A stretch of 64,000 nucleotides of DNA. It comes from Flavobacteriaceae bacterium EG-1. Lineage in GTDB: Bacteria; Bacteroidota; Bacteroidia; Flavobacteriales; Flavobacteriaceae. Where the stretch lies: assembly GCF_009649685.1 (NCBI RefSeq), contig NZ_WJPK01000002.1, positions 288,202 through 352,201 of the forward strand, given 5' to 3'. This document shows positions 1 to 9,443 of this stretch, one piece after another. Each line of letters starts with the position of its first letter. The first letter of the stretch is position 1. A program made the translations under genes and the position numbers. The notes under the pieces are model-generated. The model was not told where the DNA came from, did not search any database, and saw nothing but the letters and a program-made list of their open reading frames with translations.

Positions 1-245
1 AAAGTCTTTTGCGTAAACATTAATGCAGGTTCCAATGAAGCATTATCACCTAACTCTATTTCATAACCAAAACCTGTATGAAAGGAAAATCCTGCGTTGA
101 ATAATTGTTGTCCAGCATTTGTATCTCTATCTTTAAGAGTCCAGCTAGAAACACCCAAACCAGCTTTCGCCCCAAATTGGGCATTTGCATTAAAACCCAA
201 TAATGTAATCACTATTACTAATAGTACTTTAACCTCTTTTTTCAT
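1..245 (-). CDS. Partial outer-membrane beta-barrel protein (PorT/OmpA-like family)
   Basis: The gene runs off the left edge; only the first 81 codons are present. The visible protein begins MKKEVKVLLVIVITLLGFNA, a Sec signal peptide ending at NAQ, followed by FGAKAGLGVSSW, an entry typical of small flavobacterial 8-stranded barrel proteins (outer membrane protein beta-barrel family), which usually have 180-220 residues. ATG at 245 is the only plausible start. It is divergent from the TPR histidine kinase at 446, and the palindrome at 354-369 lies between them, so the kinase system may control this gene. The barrel fold is inferred from the signal peptide and N-terminal pattern only. Confidence 0.6.
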   Translation of the reverse strand, partial: MKKEVKVLLVIVITLLGFNANAQFGAKAGLGVSSWTLKDRDTNAGQQLFNAGFSFHTGFGYEIELGDNASLEPALMFTQKT

Positions 246-353
246 AATTAAATGTTGTTTGTTATTTATTGATTAGAATTTGTCCTAATTTGATGTTAGC
301 AAGGTATTTTGAAATGCTTGTTTCTGAAATACCATCTTGATTGTATTTTTTTC

Positions 354-369
354 TACTGGTTTTCCAGTA
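354..369. promoter_or_regulatory. Palindrome TACTGG-TTTT-CCAGTA, copy 1
   Basis: A perfect 6-bp inverted repeat with a TTTT spacer, preceded by a T-run and C. It lies 76 nt before the kinase start at 446 and 108 nt before the divergent barrel gene. A second copy with the same flanks is at 3139-3154, just after the response regulator. A binding site for the neighbouring LuxR-type regulator is the likeliest reading. Confidence 0.6.
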
Positions 370-445
370 TATTGATTACAGGGTGTTTATAGTGACCTAT
401 AGATATAGTATATTGGCTCTAGATAAGTCAAAAATCAGAACCATA

Positions 446-2449
446 ATGCGTTTTATTTTTTACATTTTTATTCTTTTAATATCATTTGCTAGTTCAGCTC
501 AAACAGGTCGAGAACAGCGAATTGATAGTTTAGAAAATGCACTTAAGGTTGTGATACACGATACCACTCGAGTAAATATTCTGAGTGAATTAGCTAGAAC
601 TTATGGTGGTGTAGATTCTTTAAAATGTTTCGAATATGGCTTTAAGGCTATTGCCCTAAGCGAAAAGATTAACTATTTAAAAGGCATGGCCGATGCGAAT
701 ATTAATGTAGCCGGAGGTTATCTTGACTACTTTGATGCTGAAAACGCCAAAAAATATTTTGTTATTGGTAATAAATTTGCAGACAAATTAATAGCAAAAG
801 ACTCTTCTGCCACTAACATGAAAATTTGGCTTCGTGGTATTTACAATTTAGGTGTGGCTTATGGTTATTCTGGTGATGTTGAAAAAGAAATTGAAACTAT
901 CGCCAAGACTATACCTATTGCTCAGAAAATGGGTGATAAAATTTTTGTTGCTAATGGCAATGCTAGCCTTGCTATTAAATATGGAAATATTTCACTTTTA
1001 GATAGATCTTATGAGATGTTTAAAATTAGCCAAAAACAATATGAAGAAGTAGGTTCACCAGAAGATATGATATATCACAGCTTAGCATTTACTAGTTGTT
1101 TAGTTGAAATGGATTCTCTTGAACGTATGAAATCAGTTCTCGATATTGCTAAAATTAATTTAGATAAAATTCCAAACTCATTCTACCAAGGCCCCTATTA
1201 TGGCGAACTAGGTCTGTACTACGGGAAAATGGGTAATTATAAAGAAGCTCTAATTGCACTAAACAAGTCTTATGACTATTGCAAAGCAAATAAAACAAAT
1301 TATTATATCAAATTATTATATCAACGATATGCCCTTATATACGAAAAAATGGGAGACCTTAATAAGGCAAAAGAATACACATTAAAATATGTAAACTTTA
1401 GTGATAATGAACATACTAGTGAGGAAATAATAGGTTCATATTACAGACTTGCAAAATTCGAAGCCGGATTAAAAAATTATGAATTTGCATACAATTATTT
1501 AAAAGAATATGTAAGAGCTAGAGATACTATTCGTCAAGAGAACTTGGATAATGCTATGCAGCAACTTGAAGTACAATACAAAACTGCCACGAAAGAAAAA
1601 GAGATTCTTGCACTTAAAAATGAAAAAAGTGAAGCAGCGTTAGCGTTAGAGAAGCGGAAATCGCAAAGCTATTTATTGGGGGCATTAGCGAGTATTCTGG
1701 CGCTACTTTTATTTATTGGATTTTATGGGTACAACTCTAAACTTAGAAAGGCTAGGAAAAAAGAAATTCAACAAGAGGCAGAAGTTGCTTTGTTAAAACA
1801 AGAGCAACAAAACAAAGTATTTTCGGCAATGATAGAAGGGCAAGAAAAAGAAAGAAAAAGACTTGCGATTGACTTGCATGATGGTTTGGGCGGAAGATTA
1901 TCGGGCATAAGTCTTAATCTATCTAAATTAAATAAAGATGAACCTAAAGAATACCCTAAAGTTCAACTACAAAAAGTTATGAAAGATTTGGACGACTCTC
2001 TTACTGAACTACGTTCCATAGCTCGTAATATGATGCCCGAAACCCTCGTTAAATTTGGACTACAGGCGGCACTTAAAGATTATTGCAGTAGTATGACGGG
2101 TAGTGATACCAAAGTAACTTTGCAATTTTATGGCACTGAAAAAGATATAAACTTAAATCAACAAGTTACAATGTATCGTGTTATACAAGAACTTATCAAT
2201 AATGCAATAAAACACGCAAAAGCAGATGAGGTTTTAGTACAGTATATGCGAGATAAAAATAAAGTTGATATTACAGTTGAGGATAATGGTATAGGTTTTA
2301 ACAAAGAAGAACTTGTATCTAAAGAAGGTGGTATGGGAATAGATAATTTAAGAACTAGAGTAGCATATTTGAAAGGTGATTTAGAATTTCACTCAGAAGA
2401 AAATGAAGGAACCACAGTTAATGTCCAAATTACAATAGATGCAGCATAA
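446..2449 (+). CDS. TPR-containing sensor histidine kinase (HisKA_3 / NarX-DesK type)
   Basis: Membrane sensor kinase of 667 residues. It has a signal peptide (MRFIFYIFILLISFASSAQ), a periplasmic array of TPR-like helices (about 30-370), a coiled coil, one membrane helix near 409-428, a HisKA_3 phosphoacceptor segment with DLHDGLGG (His near 477), and an HATPase domain with NNAIKHA near 585 and DNGIGF near 612. The frame is open back to 341, but ATG at 446 gives the signal peptide directly, so I use it. The gene overlaps the response regulator by 11 nt, indicating translational coupling. The TPR architecture is common in Bacteroidota two-component pairs; the stimulus is unknown. Confidence 0.9.
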   Translation: MRFIFYIFILLISFASSAQTGREQRIDSLENALKVVIHDTTRVNILSELARTYGGVDSLKCFEYGFKAIALSEKINYLKGMADANINVAGGYLDYFDAENAKKYFVIGNKFADKLIAKDSSATNMKIWLRGIYNLGVAYGYSGDVEKEIETIAKTIPIAQKMGDKIFVANGNASLAIKYGNISLLDRSYEMFKISQKQYEEVGSPEDMIYHSLAFTSCLVEMDSLERMKSVLDIAKINLDKIPNSFYQGPYYGELGLYYGKMGNYKEALIALNKSYDYCKANKTNYYIKLLYQRYALIYEKMGDLNKAKEYTLKYVNFSDNEHTSEEIIGSYYRLAKFEAGLKNYEFAYNYLKEYVRARDTIRQENLDNAMQQLEVQYKTATKEKEILALKNEKSEAALALEKRKSQSYLLGALASILALLLFIGFYGYNSKLRKARKKEIQQEAEVALLKQEQQNKVFSAMIEGQEKERKRLAIDLHDGLGGRLSGISLNLSKLNKDEPKEYPKVQLQKVMKDLDDSLTELRSIARNMMPETLVKFGLQAALKDYCSSMTGSDTKVTLQFYGTEKDINLNQQVTMYRVIQELINNAIKHAKADEVLVQYMRDKNKVDITVEDNGIGFNKEELVSKEGGMGIDNLRTRVAYLKGDLEFHSEENEGTTVNVQITIDAA

Positions 2450-3074
2450 TCCAATACAAATTGTCATAGTAGATGATCATCCAATGGTTATTGAAGGACT
2501 AAAAACCTTGTTAAGTGACGATGTTCGAGTAACAGTAAAAACTCATTTTATAAATGGAACCGACACGCTAGCATTTCTAAAAAACAATACTGTTGATGTT
2601 ATTCTTTTAGATGTAAACCTTCCTGATATTAGCGGTGTAGACATGGTAACTAAAATTTTAAACCTTAGAGCTAATGTTGGAATAATAGGACTAAGCACTT
2701 ACAGCGAGCCAAGCATTATTAATCAAATGATTAAAAATGGAGTTAAAGGTTATTTACTTAAAAATGCCACTGCTGATGAATTAGTAAATGCAATTACTCA
2801 GGTACATCAAGGTAATTTCTATTTTGGTAGTGAAGTACAAAAAATACTGGCCGATTCGGTTACTCAGGAAAGTCGCGATTTGCCAAAACTAACAAGAAGA
2901 GAAAAACACGTTTTGAAACTTATTGCAGAAGGCAAAACCACAAACACAATTGCAGAAGAACTTTTTATTAGTCCTCTTACTGTGGAAACACATAGACGAA
3001 ATCTCATGCAAAAACTTGAAGTTTCAAACGCAGCTTCATTAATAAAAATTGCAGTTGAGAAAAAGTTAATTTAA
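2439..3074 (+). CDS. LuxR/NarL-family response regulator
   Basis: A 211-residue regulator with an N-terminal receiver domain (acidic pocket D12-D13, phospho-acceptor D58 in LLDVNLPD, conserved Lys in YLLKN) and a C-terminal LuxR helix-turn-helix from about 145 (LTRREKHVLKLIAEGKTTNT and following). It is coupled to the TPR kinase by an 11-nt overlap, so the two form a cognate pair. The identical palindromes before the kinase and after this gene are candidate operators, suggesting autoregulation. The family assignment is firm; the targets are inference. Confidence 0.93.
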   Translation: MQHNPIQIVIVDDHPMVIEGLKTLLSDDVRVTVKTHFINGTDTLAFLKNNTVDVILLDVNLPDISGVDMVTKILNLRANVGIIGLSTYSEPSIINQMIKNGVKGYLLKNATADELVNAITQVHQGNFYFGSEVQKILADSVTQESRDLPKLTRREKHVLKLIAEGKTTNTIAEELFISPLTVETHRRNLMQKLEVSNAASLIKIAVEKKLI

Positions 3075-3448
3075 TTCTCTATTAAATTTCATAAATAAAC
3101 TTATCTTATTAAAATACCTTAATTCAAGTACTTTTTTCTACTGGTTTTCCAGTATTTTTTTATAGCTACTTCTTTATTGCAAAATATTTTTTCAACTTAA
3201 CAAAAGAATTGTAATTGCAGACCAAACATAATTTATACATAAAATATCCAACAAGCACATTTAATCGATTATAATGTTGATCAAATTAAACATCGTCTTT
3301 AAAAACGGTGCGAGAATCACTTACTTATTTTCAATTTAATACTGTCTTATAGTTTATTTTTTTAAATACAGAACTATGTAAAATCATAAATACTGTCTAG
3401 CAATATCAACACTTTTTTTACATTACTTTTAATAATTTGGAAGAACAA
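3075..3448. other. 374-bp intergenic region with palindrome copy 2
   Basis: No convincing ORF or structured RNA was found. The region is very AT-rich, carries the second TACTGG palindrome near its left end, and contains two copies of ATACTGTCT (around 3341 and 3391). It probably holds the promoter and leader of the small membrane gene at 3449. Confidence 0.4.
3139..3154. promoter_or_regulatory. Palindrome TACTGG-TTTT-CCAGTA, copy 2
   Basis: Identical to the palindrome at 354-369, including the upstream TTTTTTC and the following T. It lies 65 nt after the response regulator stop and about 295 nt before the next start codon. It could be an operator for the gene at 3449 or for a short transcript from the intergenic region. 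Confidence 0.55.
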
Positions 3449-3790
3449 ATGTTAGATAATATTGAAAGACCACTTGTAGTAAAAATTATTTGTGCTCTTG
3501 GTTTAATTGAACTACTATTAATTTTATTTTCTATTTACACTATGCCTGACCACCTTATAGCAAGTTGGTACCCACCTTATAAAGTTCTTTCTGCGATAAT
3601 TTTATTTTCTTGTTTATTAGCCTTTTGGAATTTGCTAAAATTCACAATATTCTTTTACATGGCGTTTTTCTTTACAAACCAAGTAATACTTTATCAATTT
3701 GGCGATAACGCCTTTTATCTTATGGTTATTCCTATAATGATAATTCTAATAAACTGGATGCCTTTAAAAAATAGATTTATTAGCAATTAG
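3449..3790 (+). CDS. Small integral membrane protein, unknown function
   Basis: About 113 residues with roughly four hydrophobic helices (for example LIELLLILFSIYT and FYLMVIPIMIILINW) and almost no soluble domain. I do not recognise a family. The frame extends upstream to a TTG at 3437. I prefer ATG at 3449, which has a purine-rich GGAAGAA stretch seven nucleotides ahead, unusual for this genome. It follows the two-component pair and the second palindrome, so control by that regulator is possible but unproven. Confidence 0.6.
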   Translation: MLDNIERPLVVKIICALGLIELLLILFSIYTMPDHLIASWYPPYKVLSAIILFSCLLAFWNLLKFTIFFYMAFFFTNQVILYQFGDNAFYLMVIPIMIILINWMPLKNRFISN

Positions 3791-3900
3791 TTGAATTACA
3801 ATAATGTAACTAAACACTATTTAATTAAGTTTAATTTCTTTAAGTTTAAATATCTTAGGAATATTGTTATTTTTAATAGGAAAATTTTTATTAAAAGTAC

Positions 3901-4719
3901 ATGCTGTATTCTAAAACAAAATTATTAAACGTCTTATTTTTCGCTTTAATTTTACTAACATCATCTTGTAAAGAAAAGCGACCACAAAAACCACAAACAG
4001 GAACAGAAGAATCAAAAAAAGAGTGGGTATCCATTTTTAATGGTAAAGATTTATCTGGATGGACTATGAAAATCAACGGCTATCCTTTAGCTGAAAATTT
4101 CGGTAATACTTTTAGAGTTGAAGATGGTTTATTAAGTATAAGATATGATCAATATGGTCCTAAACTTGGCGAGCGTTTCGGTGCACTATTCTACAACAAA
4201 GAACTTACTAATTATAGATTAAAAGTAGAATACCGTTTTGTAGGTGAGACTGCCGCAGGAGCTCCTGATTGGGGGTATCGAGACAGTGGAATTCAAATAC
4301 ATACACAACCGCCGAACACTGTTAAACTGAATCAACGATTCCCTATCTGTTTAGAGTATAATCTACATGGGGGCAATGGAATAGATGAGCGACCAATAGG
4401 TGCAATTTGCGGAATTGGCACCTTTGTAGAAATTGATGGAGTTAAAAGCACTTCATCATGCACACCCGCCATCAAGGCACGTACTTTTCATGGAGACCAA
4501 TGGGTAATTGCCGAAATAGATGTAAATAATGGTAAAATGAAACATTTTGTTAATGCTGAAGAAATTATGAGTTATTCAAACCCTACTTATGATCCTAATA
4601 ATGAATTTGCCAAGATTTTTATTGAGAATGGGAATGATTCCGTATCTAGCGGGTACATTTCGTTTCAATCGAACAGTCATCCAATTGATTTTAGAAAAAT
4701 AGAATTGCTTGAATACTAA
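3901..4719 (+). CDS. DUF1080 / 3-keto-disaccharide hydrolase-family lipoprotein
   Basis: A 272-residue lipoprotein with a lipobox ending LTSSC (Cys near 23). Its single DUF1080 (concanavalin-like beta-sandwich) domain begins at WVSIFNGKDLSGWT and contains family hallmarks such as YRDSGIQIHTQPP and GDQWVIAEIDVNNGK. DUF1080 proteins are extracellular lectin-like hydrolases; some members cleave 3-keto-glycosides (3-keto-disaccharide hydrolase). The neighbouring SDR and Gfo/Idh/MocA dehydrogenases fit oxidation-dependent sugar cleavage. The lipoprotein probably acts in the periplasm or at the cell surface. The substrate cannot be told from sequence. Confidence 0.85.
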   Translation: MLYSKTKLLNVLFFALILLTSSCKEKRPQKPQTGTEESKKEWVSIFNGKDLSGWTMKINGYPLAENFGNTFRVEDGLLSIRYDQYGPKLGERFGALFYNKELTNYRLKVEYRFVGETAAGAPDWGYRDSGIQIHTQPPNTVKLNQRFPICLEYNLHGGNGIDERPIGAICGIGTFVEIDGVKSTSSCTPAIKARTFHGDQWVIAEIDVNNGKMKHFVNAEEIMSYSNPTYDPNNEFAKIFIENGNDSVSSGYISFQSNSHPIDFRKIELLEY

Positions 4720-4792
4720 ATTAGGTTCTAAGAATTTTGATCTACGCCATATTAAGATGCAGAATTAATGTTTTAAAATATATTTGACAACA

Positions 4793-5542
4793 ATGAACAA
4801 AATTAGAATTGCTATTATAACTGGGGCAGGTTCTGGCATAGGAAGAAATGTAGCAATTGCTTTACATAAAGACAATTGGACAGTAGTATTAGCCGGAAGA
4901 CGTAAAAATCTACTTGAAGAAACAGCAAGCTTGTGTGGAAATAAAAATACCTTAACTATAGCAACCGACATTACTGTTAAAAATAGTGTTGAACATCTTT
5001 TTCAAAAAACAAAAGAAGAATTCGGTCAGTTAGATCTACTTTTTAACAATGCTGGTATAAGTGCACCTGCAAAACCTTTTGAAGACCTTACTTTATTAGA
5101 ATGGCAGAATGTAATCAACACTAATGTAACTGGAGCCTTCTTATGTACACAAGAGGCCTTTAAATTAATGAAAAATCAGAATATTCAAGGTGGTAGAATA
5201 ATCAATAATGGTTCTATCTCTGCCCATGTTCCTCGACCACAATCAGCTCCGTACACAGCTAGTAAACATGCAATTACTGGTTTAACAAAATCTACATCTT
5301 TAGATGGTCGGAAATACAATATTGCTTGCGGACAAATAGATATAGGTAATGCAGCAAGTGCAATGACACAAACCATTGAAAAAGGAATTGTGCAAGCAGA
5401 TGGTTCACTCAAGGCAGAAGCAACAATAGATATTAGTGAAGTTGGTCGTACTGTAGTTTATATAGCTAACCTTCCTTTAAACACCAACGTTCCTTTTGTT
5501 ACTATAATGGCAAACCAAATGCCTTATATGGGCAGGGGATAA
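4793..5542 (+). CDS. Short-chain dehydrogenase/reductase (SDR)
   Basis: A classical NAD(P)-dependent SDR of 249 residues. It has the cofactor motif TGAGSGIG (10-17), the NNAG motif, a catalytic Ser in NNGSIS (about 140) and catalytic YTASK (Tyr near 154, Lys near 158). ATG at 4793 is chosen over the in-frame TTG at 4784 because the Rossmann strand then starts normally. It follows the DUF1080 gene by 73 nt and converges with the Gfo/Idh/MocA gene, whose end is 4 nt away. A role in keto-sugar or polyol metabolism is suggested by context only. Confidence 0.88.
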   Translation: MNKIRIAIITGAGSGIGRNVAIALHKDNWTVVLAGRRKNLLEETASLCGNKNTLTIATDITVKNSVEHLFQKTKEEFGQLDLLFNNAGISAPAKPFEDLTLLEWQNVINTNVTGAFLCTQEAFKLMKNQNIQGGRIINNGSISAHVPRPQSAPYTASKHAITGLTKSTSLDGRKYNIACGQIDIGNAASAMTQTIEKGIVQADGSLKAEATIDISEVGRTVVYIANLPLNTNVPFVTIMANQMPYMGRG

Positions 5543-5545
5543 ATA

Positions 5546-6658
5546 TTATATTTTAATTTCTACCTTATTTCCAGTTTTTGCTGCTTCAAAAATAGCCTCA
5601 ATAATCTTCATATCCTTCACACCTTCTTCACCATCTAGCGGTACAATTGGTTGCTTATTATTAAAAATTAATTCTGCCATACCATCCATCTGTAAAGTTT
5701 GATGGGTAACATGAGGCTGATTTAATTCTCCCTTGTGAGTACGTCCTTTTATTGGACCGTAACCCGTAGAAGGTTTCATTTCCAACCAACCATCAGAAGC
5801 GGACATAAAAAAGCGATCCAAATTACCTATATTATATGAAGAAAGACAATTTGCAACAGCGCCACTTTCAAATCCCAATTGAAATTGAATGGTTTCGTCG
5901 ACTCCTTCTTTGAACTTAATAGGATCTGTTTTTGTTTCCTGAGCCGTAACCCATATGGGGTCTTCACCCAATATATATCGAGCACCATTAATAGAGTATA
6001 TTCCAATATCCATCATAGCTCCTCCACCTGCTAGTTTCTTATTTAATCGCCATTGCGTAGGATCACCAATTACAAAACCTGATTGTCCTTGAAAAAACTT
6101 AGGCTTTCCAAATTCACCATTCATTCGCATTTGTATTAATGCCATTGTTTTAGGCTCATAATGCATGCGATAACCTATTAATAACTTAACATTAGCTTTT
6201 TTACAAGCATCAACCATTTTCTGACCTTCCGCCACACTAATTGCCATTGGCTTCTCACAAATAACATGTTTACCCGCTTTAGCTACTCGCAATGTTTGAT
6301 TACAATGCAAGCCATTTGGTGTTATTATATAAACGGCATCAATATCATCATTATCTTTAATAGCATCAAAGTTATCGTAGTTATAACAATTTTTCTTTGG
6401 AATAGAATATTTAGCTTGCCAATCTTTAATTTTCGAAGGTGTGCCACTAATAACACCTACCAATTTTGCCTTTTTACATTCTAACATTGCTTTAGCAACT
6501 CTAGAACCATAACTACCTAAACCCATAATAGCGACCTTTAAAACAGGACCATCATAGGGTTCTTCTGAAGCCGCTAAAAGATTTGATGAATTAAATAATA
6601 TTGGTACTCCTATTGCCGAAACGGTAACCTTTTCTATAAAATTTCTTCGAGAACTCAT
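5546..6658 (-). CDS. Tat-exported Gfo/Idh/MocA-family oxidoreductase
   Basis: A 370-residue glucose-fructose oxidoreductase-type enzyme. The N-terminus SSRRNFIEK followed by a hydrophobic stretch is a twin-arginine signal, so the enzyme should be exported with its NAD(P) cofactor already bound. The Rossmann motif reads MGLGSYGSRVA, and the family signature CEKPMAIS lies near 133-140. The C-terminal alpha/beta substrate domain is complete. The periplasmic location matches the DUF1080 lipoprotein encoded nearby. Such pairs are known in 3-keto-glycoside metabolism of Bacteroidota; the actual sugar is unknown. Confidence 0.87.
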   Translation of the reverse strand: MSSRRNFIEKVTVSAIGVPILFNSSNLLAASEEPYDGPVLKVAIMGLGSYGSRVAKAMLECKKAKLVGVISGTPSKIKDWQAKYSIPKKNCYNYDNFDAIKDNDDIDAVYIITPNGLHCNQTLRVAKAGKHVICEKPMAISVAEGQKMVDACKKANVKLLIGYRMHYEPKTMALIQMRMNGEFGKPKFFQGQSGFVIGDPTQWRLNKKLAGGGAMMDIGIYSINGARYILGEDPIWVTAQETKTDPIKFKEGVDETIQFQLGFESGAVANCLSSYNIGNLDRFFMSASDGWLEMKPSTGYGPIKGRTHKGELNQPHVTHQTLQMDGMAELIFNNKQPIVPLDGEEGVKDMKIIEAIFEAAKTGNKVEIKI

Positions 6659-6772
6659 GAGTTTTTAAGATTTGTATTAAAAATAGTGTTTTAACTTCTA
6701 AGAAACAATCATTTACAATTCTCATGAAATTAATTTTATTCGTTCAGCTTATTTAATCTATTTTTAAAAGCA

Positions 6773-6802
6773 AATAGCCTTTCTTTTTCAAGAAAGGCTA
6801 TT
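6773..6802 (-). terminator. Rho-independent terminator after the PAS kinase
   Basis: Perfect 13-bp stem (AATAGCCTTTCTT and its complement) with a 4-nt loop, 49 nt beyond the stop of the kinase on the minus strand and followed by a T-rich stretch. It separates the kinase from the Gfo/Idh/MocA gene. Confidence 0.75.
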
Positions 6803-6850
6803 CCAACCAAGAGTTCCCCCTTAAGATCTTTTGCACAATAATCAACAGCT

Positions 6851-8707
6851 TTATTTATTAGGAAAATAAACTTTAAAGGTTGTACCCTCATTCAACATGC
6901 TTTCTACTTCAATTTTGCCTTTCATTAAATCTACCTGATACTTCGTAAGGTATAGACCCATTCCTCTTGCATCACCATTATTTCCCAAGGTTTTGTAAAG
7001 TCCAAATAGCTTATTGCTATTTTTCTTTAAATCAATACCTACACCATTATCTTCAACAGATAATATTGTATGTGTTTTATTCTTCTCTGCACTGATTACT
7101 ACAACTGGTGTTTTATCCGATTTTCTAAACTTTATTGCATTTGATAATAAGTTTAATACAATATTTTCTAAGTATGCCGACAAAGCAACTATTTTAAAAT
7201 CATCACTTATTTCATTAATTATTTTTGCATTCTCACTCTTAATAAGTCCCGTTATTCGTTGCTCCGCGCGGTATATAAAATCATTAACAACAATTGATTC
7301 TTTTTTAAGTTTATTATTATTACTAATTGATACAATCTCACGTAAACTCTTAATAGTTTCCGTAACATTTTCATTACCTGCTTTTAGAATTGATAATAAT
7401 TTTTTGCGCTCAACTTCACAGTCCTCTTTTTCTAAAAAATTCAACAACAATGAATTATTCGTTGCATGCCCCTTTAGGTTATGAGAAATCATATGAGTGA
7501 AATTAACCAACTTATCTATATTCTCGTTTGCTTCATTTACCTGTTTAAGTAGATTTACGCTCCTTCTATTTGAAGCGGAAACATTAACGATTGAAGTGAT
7601 TATTTTTTTACTTTCATTTGGATTAGAAATTAGTTTACCTGATAAGCTAATTTTACGCTTTTCTCCATTTTTAGCTGTGTAATTTAACCCAGACAAGTGA
7701 AACATACTGGTAATTGACAATTGTTTAAGCATGTTAGACTTATCTGAAGAATTACTTAATAATTTAAAACCTTTATAAGATTTACCTATTAAATCTTCTT
7801 TACTAAAACCAGTAACATTACAGAACTCTTCGTTGATCTCAAGGAATTTACCAGAGTCATAATCTGTAACCGCCATTCCTATTAGCGATTCTTTAAAGAA
7901 CTGTTGATATACATTATTAGATGTTGTAGCTTCTGACTTTTCATTTTTTATGGCTACAAATTTAGATGTAACATCTTGGACTGTACCAATAATCCTGGCA
8001 CATTTTCCATCCTTAAACTTTGGACGACCTATTGTGTTAACCCAAAGAGGACGCCCATTTTTAGAAATCATTTCCAAATTCTCATCCCAAGGAGCCCCAC
8101 TATTAATAGCTTCATGAATTGCACGTTCCATTTTTATTTTAGCAGACTCCTTTTTATAAAAGTTTATTACACTTTTTAAAGTAAGCTGTGAATTTCGCGG
8201 AATATCAAATATTTCTTGAACTAAAGGAGATAAATAAACCTCTTCCTTTTCTACATTATATTCCCAACTTCCTATTTTAGCTATACTTCCCTTTTCCTTT
8301 AGGAGTTTATTCGTTCTGTTTAATTCCAATTGCAACCTTTTGGTTTCAGTTACATCCTTAACATTAACCACCACCCCAATACTTTTTCCATACCCATCTT
8401 TCCAAGGGTTTAGATACCAAATAAAATTACCCTCAACACCATCACCTACTTGAGCTTTATCTATTATTTGAATATCTTTTAAACCATCTAATGCATACTC
8501 TAGTTTTGTTTTCCAATTTTCTGACAATCTTGGAAAAAGTTCAAATATATTTTTTCCTTTTACATCTTTACGTGATAATGAAAACTTACTAAACCACTGT
8601 TCGGAAGCATCTATTAAACAAAAATCTGTATCGAGTAAAGCTATGGAAGAAGGTAATTGCTCAATCCATGCTAGGTCTAAATTAGAGATGGGATTATTAT
8701 TAATCAT
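6851..8707 (-). CDS. Soluble multi-PAS sensor histidine kinase
   Basis: 618 residues without a membrane segment. There are three PAS/PAC units (about 10-125, 135-250 and 265-385), then a dimerisation/phosphoacceptor helix with SHNLKGHATN (His near 408) and an HATPase domain with NLLSNAIKFR, VEDNGVGID and a GMGLYL lid motif. The HNLKG box is a variant of the usual HDLKTP but is frequent in flavobacterial kinases. The stand-alone receiver encoded 133 nt upstream is the likely partner. The signal is unknown; one PAS could bind a small ligand or flavin, but no diagnostic residue is visible. Confidence 0.9.
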   Translation of the reverse strand: MINNNPISNLDLAWIEQLPSSIALLDTDFCLIDASEQWFSKFSLSRKDVKGKNIFELFPRLSENWKTKLEYALDGLKDIQIIDKAQVGDGVEGNFIWYLNPWKDGYGKSIGVVVNVKDVTETKRLQLELNRTNKLLKEKGSIAKIGSWEYNVEKEEVYLSPLVQEIFDIPRNSQLTLKSVINFYKKESAKIKMERAIHEAINSGAPWDENLEMISKNGRPLWVNTIGRPKFKDGKCARIIGTVQDVTSKFVAIKNEKSEATTSNNVYQQFFKESLIGMAVTDYDSGKFLEINEEFCNVTGFSKEDLIGKSYKGFKLLSNSSDKSNMLKQLSITSMFHLSGLNYTAKNGEKRKISLSGKLISNPNESKKIITSIVNVSASNRRSVNLLKQVNEANENIDKLVNFTHMISHNLKGHATNNSLLLNFLEKEDCEVERKKLLSILKAGNENVTETIKSLREIVSISNNNKLKKESIVVNDFIYRAEQRITGLIKSENAKIINEISDDFKIVALSAYLENIVLNLLSNAIKFRKSDKTPVVVISAEKNKTHTILSVEDNGVGIDLKKNSNKLFGLYKTLGNNGDARGMGLYLTKYQVDLMKGKIEVESMLNEGTTFKVYFPNK

Positions 8708-8840
8708 ATTGTAGGTTTGCTTAGTATTTTATAGTAATTTTCCTACAATATATAATTAACTGCCTACACTACTTATCTTATGTTGGGAAAACACCCAAAT
8801 TTGTTGTAAAACATTTTACTTATGTAGTAAAGCGCTGCAT

Positions 8841-9248
8841 TCAACTACTTAATTCAAAATATTTTTCGATTATAGCGCCAATTTTTTCCTCAGATAATGG
8901 CTTTAGCCAAATTCCATTTATTGTACTAATATTAGCTGCCTTTTCCTCATCTTTAGGACTTAAAGATGTTGTTAAAAGTATAATTACTGAATTATCTGTA
9001 TCATCTCTATCCAATTCATTAAAATTAGTAAGAAACTCCCAAGCACTCATAATTGGCATATTGATGTCTACAAATATTAAATCTGGTATTTTATTTTTTA
9101 CATCACTTAAATAGTCGAGAGCATCAATTCCACTCTGAAAATCTATTATCTGCTCTGTACAATTTGCATCAGAAATAAACTTTTTATGAATAAAATTTGT
9201 TGAATAATTATCATCTAACAATAAAATAGTATCTAGTTGTTTTGGCAT
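8841..9248 (-). CDS. Single-domain response regulator (CheY/Rcp1-like)
   Basis: A 135-residue receiver with no output domain. The acidic pair is D12-D13, the phosphoacceptor is D61 in FVDINMP, and the conserved Thr (LLTTS) and Lys (LKPL) are present. This family typically sits beside PAS kinases and acts as a phosphorelay intermediate or by protein contact. It precedes the PAS kinase in the same orientation with a 133-nt gap, so the pair may or may not share a transcript. Confidence 0.88.
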   Translation of the reverse strand: MPKQLDTILLLDDNYSTNFIHKKFISDANCTEQIIDFQSGIDALDYLSDVKNKIPDLIFVDINMPIMSAWEFLTNFNELDRDDTDNSVIILLTTSLSPKDEEKAANISTINGIWLKPLSEEKIGAIIEKYFELSS

Positions 9249-9443
9249 ACGTTTCTAATTAAATTGAAAACAGATATTTATACTGTATATATTTTGGGGG
9301 AGAATAAATAACACTTTTGTTAATATAAATATGTATTATATTACAATAAAAGTAAGAATATATTTATAAAAAATAAATATTCTATAAAAGCATTCGTAAA
9401 CTTTCACGCTTTATAAAAAAAATTATAGAATAGCCTTTAAAAA

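Noticed and set aside
3274-3285. Palindromic TTGATCAA in the intergenic region as an FNR-like box
   Set aside because: It lacks the 4-nt spacer between half-sites and has no -7 element at 23 nt.
9349-9390. Imperfect inverted repeat of AT-rich sequence (AGAATATATTTAT/ATAAATATTCT) as terminator of the mutase operon
   Set aside because: The stem is A-T only with an unequal arm, so it cannot be separated from chance in this AT-rich gap.
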